A stretch of DNA of 40,901 nt from IMG/VR virus record IMGVR_UViG_3300020183_000181, positions 1 to 40,901 of that record; one strand, given 5' to 3'. The notes below the pieces were generated by a model that saw only the letters and a list, made by a program, of their open reading frames with translations, searched no databases and was not told the DNA's origin. The translations under genes were made by a program, and so were the position numbers. Each line of letters begins with the position of its first letter. The first letter of the stretch is position 1. This document shows, piece by piece, positions 21,274-27,630 of the stretch. Source of the stretch: a virus.

Positions 21274-23150
21274 GTTTCGTTACGCTCGACTTTGAGACAT
21301 ATTACTCAAAGGATTTTAGTCTCTCCAAACTGACGACGGAAGAATATATCCGTGATGAGAAGTTTGAGGTCATAGGCGTTGCAGTAAAGGTGGATGACAG
21401 TCAGACTGAGTGGTTCAGTGGCACGCACGCTGAAATTAAGGACTATCTAAACAAAATAGATTGGAAGGATTCCGCGCTGCTTTGCCACAACACGCAGTTT
21501 GACGGGGCTATCTTGTCATTTATTTTTGGAATAGTTCCCGCATACTATTTCGATACTTTGTGTATGGCACGTGCCATACACGGAGTTGATGCGGGTGGAT
21601 CACTTTCTGCGCTAGTGGAAAGATATGCGTTGGGTAAGAAAGGTACAGAGGTTATCGATGCTTTAGGTAAACGCAGAGACGAGTTTACCACTAACGATCT
21701 CGCCAAATACGGTAAGTATTGTATAAACGATGTCGATCTGACATTCAAGTTGTTTAACGTGCTTGTGTCAGATTATTTCCCACAAGTCGAATTAGACCTG
21801 ATTGACTTGACTATTCGGATGTATACGGAACCAACTTTGCGTGTTAACCGTGAGATGTTGAGGGTCAGGCTCGAAGGAATTAAGGCCGAAAAGATTCAGT
21901 TACTGTCAGGACTCAAAGAGAAGTTAGGTTATGCAGACGAGGAAGATGTACGCAAGAAGTTGGCAAGCAATCCGCAATTTGCAGCGGTGCTGAAAGATCA
22001 TGGTGTCGAGCCGCCTACCAAAGTTAGCGCGACAACAGGCAAGGAAACCTTTGCTCTTGCCAAGAATGACGAGGGGTTCATATCTTTAAAAGAGCATGAG
22101 AACCCATTTATACAACGGCTGTGCGCCGTTCGGTTGGGTACAAAGTCAACTATAGAGGAGTCTCGTATTGAACGCTTTATTGATATTGGGAGTCGCAATC
22201 GTGGGCGGCTACCTATTCCTCTTAAGTATTATGGTGCTCACACGGGTCGTTGGGCCGGAGCTGATGCGGTTAATTTCCAAAACTTACCTAGCCGTGACAA
22301 GCAAAAGGCTACGCTAAAGAAGTCGGTCTTAGCGCCAGAAGGTCATTACATTATTAACTGTGACTCGTCGCAGATTGAAGCACGTGTACTTGCTTGGCTA
22401 TCAGGACAGACTGAACTAGTGAAGCAGTTTGCTAGCGGTGAAGATGTCTACTCAATCTTTGCCACTAAAATTTACGATCGATCAGTCAGTAAGGCTAACC
22501 CTGTAGAGCGGTTCGTCGGTAAGACTTGCATCCTCGGGCTTGGGTACGGGACTGGTGCTGCTAAGTTACGGCACACATTGAAAACGCAGCCTCCGGGGGC
22601 TGATTTAACGGAAGAGTCTTGTCAGAAGATTGTCGATCTTTACAGAGAAACTAACGACAAGATCCCGATCCTATGGCACAAGTGCGATAGAGCATTAAAG
22701 CATTTAATGGTATGGCCCGATGATGAGAACGGTAAACCACAAAGCCCTTATTATTTAGGTGCGACCAAAGCGGTAGTAATAGACCAAACGGGTATTAAAT
22801 TACCCAATGGTTTGTATATACGATATCCGGGTCTTTGTGTAGACCCTGACACTAACAAGACTGTCTATAACTCACGTAAAGTAACTGTGTCATTGTGGGG
22901 CGGTGCTGTAGTAGAGAACGTGGTGCAAGCACTTGCTCGAATCATTGTCGGTGAGCAAATGTTGATGCTTAAAAAGAAATACAGACCAGTCTTGACTGTT
23001 CACGACGCCGTTGTATTAGTCGTACCCGAGCATGAGTTAGAAGATGCTCTTGCCTTTATTGTACAAGTAATGTCTACTCCTCCAGCATGGGCTGTCGGAC
23101 TACCAATAGCATGTGAGGCGAAGCATGGAAGATCATACGGAGACTGTTGA
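21270..23150 (+). CDS. Family A DNA polymerase with 3'-5' exonuclease
   Basis: A 626-residue replicative polymerase of the Pol I type, with GTG start. The exonuclease domain has LDFET (Asp7/Glu9), CHNTQFDG (~72–79) and YCINDVD (~150–156). The polymerase has TGRWAG (325–330), motif A NCDSSQIEARVLAW (Asp365), motif B around VGKTCILGLGYGTG (Lys418, Tyr426) and motif C TVHDAVVLVV (His578, Asp579). The usual Glu after the motif C Asp is Ala. It lacks a 5'-3' exonuclease domain. Size is close to T7-type phage polymerases. Confidence 0.95.
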   Translation: MSFVTLDFETYYSKDFSLSKLTTEEYIRDEKFEVIGVAVKVDDSQTEWFSGTHAEIKDYLNKIDWKDSALLCHNTQFDGAILSFIFGIVPAYYFDTLCMARAIHGVDAGGSLSALVERYALGKKGTEVIDALGKRRDEFTTNDLAKYGKYCINDVDLTFKLFNVLVSDYFPQVELDLIDLTIRMYTEPTLRVNREMLRVRLEGIKAEKIQLLSGLKEKLGYADEEDVRKKLASNPQFAAVLKDHGVEPPTKVSATTGKETFALAKNDEGFISLKEHENPFIQRLCAVRLGTKSTIEESRIERFIDIGSRNRGRLPIPLKYYGAHTGRWAGADAVNFQNLPSRDKQKATLKKSVLAPEGHYIINCDSSQIEARVLAWLSGQTELVKQFASGEDVYSIFATKIYDRSVSKANPVERFVGKTCILGLGYGTGAAKLRHTLKTQPPGADLTEESCQKIVDLYRETNDKIPILWHKCDRALKHLMVWPDDENGKPQSPYYLGATKAVVIDQTGIKLPNGLYIRYPGLCVDPDTNKTVYNSRKVTVSLWGGAVVENVVQALARIIVGEQMLMLKKKYRPVLTVHDAVVLVVPEHELEDALAFIVQVMSTPPAWAVGLPIACEAKHGRSYGDC

Positions 23151-23307
23151 GGACTGGAAACTTCCAGAGCCTCCTACAGAACTTGAAGCGTTGCGCCAAG
23201 AAGTTCGTACGTTACAGATATATACAAAGACTCTGTCACAGAATTATGGGGGCATCTGGAAAGAGGTTATTCAGATTCGTAAAAAACTACAGGATTTGGG
23301 ATTGTGA
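23125..23307 (+). CDS. Small coiled-coil protein
   Basis: A 60-residue protein (MEDHTETVEDWKLPEPPTEL … QEVRTLQIYTKTLSQNYGGI) with an acidic start and coiled-coil end. It overlaps the polymerase end by 26 bases. I prefer the ATG at 23125, with SD GAGG 6 bases before it, over an upstream GTG at 23113. It might be a polymerase or nuclease accessory; no family is known. Confidence 0.65.
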   Translation: MEDHTETVEDWKLPEPPTELEALRQEVRTLQIYTKTLSQNYGGIWKEVIQIRKKLQDLGL

Positions 23308-23957
23308 TTAATTGGTCGTACTCAAGTCTGAAAGATTACTTGAACTGTCCGAAGCAGTATTACCACTTGAAGGTAGCCAAGGACTATATCAAGAAGCCTA
23401 CTGAGCAGATGTTTTACGGTAACGCAGTACATAAGGCAGCGGAAGATTACGTAAGGGATGGAACACCATTAGCCAAGAACTATGAGCAGTTTAAGACAGC
23501 TCTTGACGCGCTATTGACTATTGAAGGTACACGTTATCCTGAATACAAGATGGCATTAGATTGGGATAGGAACCCCTGCGATTTTGACGATGATAAGCGG
23601 TGGGTTCGGGGCATCGTAGACTTGTTGATAGTGGATGGGGAGTTCGCCTACATTGTGGACTACAAGACAGGTAACAATAAGTATCCCGACCCCAAACAGT
23701 TAAAGTTGATGGCGCTGATGACTTACGCACACTTCCCGACAGTTGATAAGATCAAGGCGGGTTTGCTATTTATCACGCGTAACTCATTCGTGCAGGAAGC
23801 GTATGTACGTAACGACATTGGTAAACTTTGGTCAGAGTTCACGCCTAGTCTTGAAAGACTGAAGTTGGCTTATGAGAACAGTATATGGCCCCCTACACCT
23901 AACGGTTTGTGTGGGTGGTGTCCGGTAAGTAGTTGCAAGTTTTACAGAGAGAAGTGA
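23304..23957 (+). CDS. PD-(D/E)XK exonuclease with four-Cys cluster (Cas4/RecB-like)
   Basis: A 217-residue nuclease with GTG start. The N-terminus WSYSSLKDYLNCPKQYYHLK (Cys15) and the C-terminus LCGWCPVSSCKFY (Cys203/206/211) provide four Cys, as in Fe-S cluster Cas4/AddB-type nucleases. The catalytic core is GNAVHKAAEDY (His43), RGIVDLLI (Asp106), YIVDYKTGN (Asp119, Lys121) and a following Gln132. It would resect DNA ends for recombination. Its four-base overlap with the preceding gene ties it to the replication operon. Confidence 0.85.
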   Translation: MINWSYSSLKDYLNCPKQYYHLKVAKDYIKKPTEQMFYGNAVHKAAEDYVRDGTPLAKNYEQFKTALDALLTIEGTRYPEYKMALDWDRNPCDFDDDKRWVRGIVDLLIVDGEFAYIVDYKTGNNKYPDPKQLKLMALMTYAHFPTVDKIKAGLLFITRNSFVQEAYVRNDIGKLWSEFTPSLERLKLAYENSIWPPTPNGLCGWCPVSSCKFYREK

Positions 23958-23958
23958 A

Positions 23959-24213
23959 ATGCCTTACACAAACAAATCCCGTCCGTATAAGCATGAATAT
24001 CAGATGCAGAAGAAGCGTGGTGAGCATGATGACCGCATGGAGCGGCAGCGTGCGCGACGTTCTTACGATAAGAAGGGCATAGCCCGTAAGGGTAAAGACA
24101 TAGCCCATGTCAAGGCGCTATCTAAAGGTGGTAGCAACAAGGACGGTACTAAATTAGAGTCCCCGTCAAAGAATCGTTCGTTCCGTCGCAAGTCGAACGG
24201 TGCGATGAAGTGA
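23959..24213 (+). CDS. Small basic HNH-like phage protein
   Basis: An 84-residue, very basic protein (MPYTNKSRPYKHEYQMQKKR … KALSKGGSNKDGTKLESPSK). From memory it resembles small phage proteins with the pattern 'RxKRRKxxKGxxxDxxHxKPLSKGGSNxxxNL…NRSF', a degenerate HNH-type fold. The central KDIAHVKALSKGGSN segment keeps one His, but the Cys pairs of a zinc HNH are absent, so nuclease activity is doubtful. It starts two bases after the nuclease gene's stop. Confidence 0.7.
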   Translation: MPYTNKSRPYKHEYQMQKKRGEHDDRMERQRARRSYDKKGIARKGKDIAHVKALSKGGSNKDGTKLESPSKNRSFRRKSNGAMK

Positions 24214-24398
24214 TCTCCACAAGGCGCGAGTGTGAGAGAAAGAGAGTAACACCATTCTCTGCGGGGCCCTCCAGTACGGTTATCCATGACATCCCGCCAA
24301 CCGCGTCAGTTGACGACAAGACACAAGCGTGTTTCTCGCACAGCCTCCACCTTGTGCGTCAACCGTCTGGCCCACGTGACGGGCTTTTAATTCGCTAG
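24210..24398 (+). CDS. Doubtful small reading frame in the gap before the helicase
   Basis: A 62-codon frame opening with GTG in a GTGA overlap (MISTRRECERKRVTPFSAGP …). The overlap is like those of real neighbours, but the composition is unremarkable, no motif is seen, and no other gene covers 24214–24406. Near the end, CCGTC (24366–24370) can pair with GACGG (24378–24382) before GCTTTT, a weak hairpin. The region could equally be non-coding leader. Confidence 0.3.
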   Translation: MISTRRECERKRVTPFSAGPSSTVIHDIPPTASVDDKTQACFSHSLHLVRQPSGPRDGLLIR

Positions 24399-24406
24399 GA
24401 CTCTTT

Positions 24407-25990
24407 ATGAATATCGTAGAAAACACGGCGTTGCAGTTCAGTATTCCTGCAAAATTAGCTGACACTCTGTATCACAGTATTGATAAGTGTGAATACGTAA
24501 ACGCACAGTCGAGTGACAAAGAGATACTTTTGTATTGGGAGCATGAGGAGGCAATGGCTGCAGCGAACATCATCGATACAGCACAGCCTAACGCCTCGTT
24601 ACCTAAGATACCGTCGCCAATTATGCGAGATTACGCATGGCCCGGAATCCTCAAGCCGTTTGAACACCAGAAGGACACGGCATCCTTTTTGTCGTTACGC
24701 CCACGCGCATTCTGTTTCAACGAAGCGGGGACTGGCAAAACTTCAGCCGCTATTTGGGCTGTTGACTATCTTATAAATAAAGGCTTGATTAAGCGAGTCT
24801 TGGTCATATGCCCTTTATCTATCATGCACTCGGCGTGGCAAGCCGACATTTTTAAGACTGCGATGCACAGAACGTGCGGTATCGCACATGGTTCAGCAGA
24901 GAAGCGTAAGAAAGTTATAGACGAGAACTACGATTTTACGATTATCAATTACGACGGCACTCACGTTGTGTTCAACGAACTGCTAGCGGCTAAGTTTGAC
25001 TTGATCATCGTTGATGAAGCAAACGCATACAAAGCAGTAAACACTAGACGCTGGAAGACGTTAGCTAAGTTGCTTAGTCCACAAACGTGGTTATGGATGA
25101 TGACTGGTACGCCAGCTTCGCAATCACCTATCGATGCTTTTGGCTTGGCTAAATTGGTGTCCCCTCAACGAGTTCCAAAGTTCACAACTGCTTGGCGCGA
25201 TAAGGTTATGTATCAAATTAGCCGCTTTAAGTGGCTTCCAAAAGACACTTACAAGTTGGAAGTATTTAGTGCGCTACAACCTGCCATCAGGTACACCAAG
25301 AAGAACTGTCTTGATCTACCAGAACTTACTTATCAGACACGCGATGTACCACTGACCACACAAGTGTCCAAGTATTACAAAACGCTGAAGCAACAGATGC
25401 TAATTGAAACAGCAGGGCAGCAGGTTAGCGCCGTCAACGCCGCAGCATCACTACAAAAACTGTTACAGATATCTGGCGGCGCAGTTTATTCGGACAAGCA
25501 TCTAGTGATTGAGTTCGACATTTCACCAAGATTGAACGCACTCAAGGAAGTGCTGGACGAAACTATAAACAAAGTGGTAATATTCGTACCGTACCTTCAT
25601 ACTATCGACGTAGTCTCAAAGTTTCTCACCAAAGAAAATGTGAGTAACGAAGTGATACAAGGTTCGGTTAGTGCGACAGGTCGCGCTTCAATAATTGATC
25701 GATTTCAAAAGTTAGAAGACCCGCGAGTGTTAGTGATTCAACCGCAGTCGGCGTCACATGGAGTCACATTGACTGCCGCAGATACGATTGTGTTTTGGTC
25801 TCCGGTCATGTCGGTCGAGACTTACTTACAGTGCATCGGTCGTATTGAACGTGTAGGACAAAAGAATGCAATGACTGTAGTGCATCTGCAAGGCTCCGAA
25901 GTTGAGCGTCGGATGTATTCTATGTTGCAGGGTAAGGTCGATAATCATCAAAAGATTGTCGATTTGTATATGCAAGAGTTGGAGGCTTGA
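24407..25990 (+). CDS. SNF2-family DNA helicase/translocase
   Basis: A 527-residue superfamily 2 ATPase. Motifs in order: FEHQ (Q-like, 85–88), EAGTGKTSAA (Walker A, 106–115), motif Ia VLVICPLSIM, DEAN (203–206, in place of DEAH), TGTPAS (233–238), motif V ASHGVTLTAADTIVF, and motif VI QCIGRIERVGQ. The small size lacking extra domains is usual for phage SNF2 proteins, which remodel replication or recombination intermediates. SD AGGA is upstream. It fits the neighbouring VRR-NUC and PD-(D/E)XK nucleases as a recombination set. Confidence 0.9.
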   Translation: MNIVENTALQFSIPAKLADTLYHSIDKCEYVNAQSSDKEILLYWEHEEAMAAANIIDTAQPNASLPKIPSPIMRDYAWPGILKPFEHQKDTASFLSLRPRAFCFNEAGTGKTSAAIWAVDYLINKGLIKRVLVICPLSIMHSAWQADIFKTAMHRTCGIAHGSAEKRKKVIDENYDFTIINYDGTHVVFNELLAAKFDLIIVDEANAYKAVNTRRWKTLAKLLSPQTWLWMMTGTPASQSPIDAFGLAKLVSPQRVPKFTTAWRDKVMYQISRFKWLPKDTYKLEVFSALQPAIRYTKKNCLDLPELTYQTRDVPLTTQVSKYYKTLKQQMLIETAGQQVSAVNAAASLQKLLQISGGAVYSDKHLVIEFDISPRLNALKEVLDETINKVVIFVPYLHTIDVVSKFLTKENVSNEVIQGSVSATGRASIIDRFQKLEDPRVLVIQPQSASHGVTLTAADTIVFWSPVMSVETYLQCIGRIERVGQKNAMTVVHLQGSEVERRMYSMLQGKVDNHQKIVDLYMQELEA

Positions 25991-26385
25991 TGGATACAGA
26001 AAATTTAGTTGAAGCGTATATTGCTATTCGTACGCAGCGAGACAAATTACTACGTGAATACGAGTTGGCTGATGCTGCGCTTAAAGATGACTTACGCAAA
26101 CTTGAGAACGCGCTACTTGATGTATGCAACGCTGTGAATGCTGACAGTATCAAGACATCGCGTGGCACAGTAATGCGTAAGGTCAACGATAGATTCTTCT
26201 GTCAGGACTGGGATAATTTTTACAAGTATGTTTTGGACAATGAAGCCGTGCAATTACTTGAGCGGCGTATTCATCAAGGCAATTTCAAGGAGCATATGAA
26301 AGATATAGAGGGCGACGGTCTCCCTCCGGGGGTAAGTGTGATGAGGGAATTTGGTGTAACAGTACGTAAATCCAGTAAGGAGTAG
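25990..26385 (+). CDS. Conserved phage protein near helicase and ssDNA-binding gene
   Basis: A 131-residue protein starting MDTENLVEAYIAIRTQRDKL. A coiled-coil N-terminal half (~1–45) is followed by DSIKTSRGTVMRKVNDRF, WDNFYKYVLDNEAVQLLERR and DGLPPGVSVMREFGVTVRKS. This pattern (Lys-thr-x-x-Gly-Thr … Trp-Asp-x-F … LLERR … LPPGV … V-x-V-R) is common in aquatic phages next to ssDNA-binding genes; the function is unknown. It opens in a TGATG overlap with the helicase. Confidence 0.75.
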   Translation: MDTENLVEAYIAIRTQRDKLLREYELADAALKDDLRKLENALLDVCNAVNADSIKTSRGTVMRKVNDRFFCQDWDNFYKYVLDNEAVQLLERRIHQGNFKEHMKDIEGDGLPPGVSVMREFGVTVRKSSKE

Positions 26386-26390
26386 TTCAA

Positions 26391-27245
26391 ATGAGTAACG
26401 ATATAATTGCAAGTATTAAAGGTGAACTTGCTACGATTCCTCGCGGTGTTGATGAAGATACCCGTGCAGTAGCAGGTAGCGGTAACAGTAATATTGCCAA
26501 ACGCATCTCTATCAAGGGCGGTGTATTCCGCAAGATGGCGGGTGGTAAGGAGATTGGTGCGATTGAAGATCGGCACATGAATGTGATCTTCGTGAAGATG
26601 TCTCATACCCCTAGCCGTACCTACTACTCAGGTACTTACAAAGAGGGCGAGAAGATTGCCCCGGCATGTTGGTCAAGTGACTCCAAGGTTCCTGACAAGG
26701 AAGTAAAGAACCCGCAAGCCGAGTCTTGCGATAAGTGCCAGTTCAGTATTAAAGGATCAGGTCAGGGCGGTACAGGCGCAGCGTGTCGTCTGTCGTGGCG
26801 TACCGCAGTTGTATTACCGAACGATCCGGGCGGCGATGTGATGCAGTTGGTTCTACCTCCTACTTCGTGCTTTGGTAAGGAAGAAGGTGGTAAGTGGCCC
26901 TTCCGACCATACATTCAGAAGTTGGCTGATAATGACATTAGCGCAGGTCGCGTAATTACTAAGATGCAGTTTGACACCAAGTCGCCTGTACCTAAGTTGC
27001 TGTTCTCTCCAATTGGTGTTGTACCCGAGGAGGACAGTGATACGATCAAACGCCAACGCGAATCAGTTGCGGCTGAGAATGCTGTCAAACTTAACGTCTA
27101 TCAGGCAGAAGAACAGGCTAACGGCCCTGTAGTTACTGGCCCTGCTGCACTCGAAGAGCCTAAACTTCGGGAGCAGAAGAAGGCTGCTGAGGCTACCCCT
27201 TCTGGCGATGTCTCTGACGTTGTTAAGAAGTGGGCTAAGAAGTAA
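26391..27245 (+). CDS. Putative single-stranded DNA-binding protein
   Basis: A 284-residue protein, mainly beta in residues 30–220, with a Lys-rich acidic/basic tail (~240–284: KKAAEATPSGDVSDVVKKWA). Possible zinc ligands are Cys in APACWSSD, ESCDKCQF and AACRLSW, somewhat like the zinc insert of T4 gp32, though the spacing differs. Position directly after the helicase and small partner, before primase–helicase, fits an SSB. SD AGGAG precedes the ATG. No firm domain was identified, so the role is inferred. Confidence 0.5.
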   Translation: MSNDIIASIKGELATIPRGVDEDTRAVAGSGNSNIAKRISIKGGVFRKMAGGKEIGAIEDRHMNVIFVKMSHTPSRTYYSGTYKEGEKIAPACWSSDSKVPDKEVKNPQAESCDKCQFSIKGSGQGGTGAACRLSWRTAVVLPNDPGGDVMQLVLPPTSCFGKEEGGKWPFRPYIQKLADNDISAGRVITKMQFDTKSPVPKLLFSPIGVVPEEDSDTIKRQRESVAAENAVKLNVYQAEEQANGPVVTGPAALEEPKLREQKKAAEATPSGDVSDVVKKWAKK

Positions 27246-27254
27246 GGTAAGTCT

Positions 27255-27569
27255 ATGCGGTCTTACGGCGAGAAATTTTTGTTGGAGCTGCGTGATGCAG
27301 ACCCAACACGCTTAGGTGTTCAACTAGGCAGATTGTGCGTGGATGCTAACCTTCCTGCTATGCACGTAGCCAAGGTGCTGAACGTATCCAAGACAACAGT
27401 CTACGCATGGTTTCGTGGTCAATACATCCGCGAACAAAAACGTAAGACTATTGAAGCGTTCGCCTCACTGGTACGCAAAGACATGGAAGCGGGTGTGTTG
27501 CCAGCCAAGACTTCGTTGGACGCTAGGGTTTACCTTTCAAAAATGGTAGGGGAGTCCGTGGTGCTGTAA
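27255..27569 (+). CDS. Helix-turn-helix DNA-binding protein
   Basis: A 104-residue protein (MRSYGEKFLLELRDADPTRL …) with a helix-turn-helix near residues 33–54 (LPAMHVAKVLNVSKTTVYAW, then FRGQ) of Cro/CI-like character. The rest is helical. It is the last gene before a strong terminator. It is a candidate for a regulator acting on the repeated palindromes or promoters, but no binding evidence exists; other possibilities include replication-linked DNA binding. Confidence 0.75.
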   Translation: MRSYGEKFLLELRDADPTRLGVQLGRLCVDANLPAMHVAKVLNVSKTTVYAWFRGQYIREQKRKTIEAFASLVRKDMEAGVLPAKTSLDARVYLSKMVGESVVL

Positions 27570-27587
27570 AGGCAGCGGTTCCTTTTC

Positions 27588-27616
27588 GGCGGGGTGGCCT
27601 TCGCCCCGCCTTTTTT
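27588..27616 (+). terminator. Intrinsic terminator before the primase–helicase
   Basis: A 7-bp stem GGCGGGG / CCCCGCC with a 9-base loop is followed by six T. It lies about 20 bases past the HTH gene stop and just before the ATG at 27631, so the primase–helicase is expressed by read-through or an unseen promoter. Confidence 0.9.
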
Positions 27617-27630
27617 ATCTGTGGGCGCGT

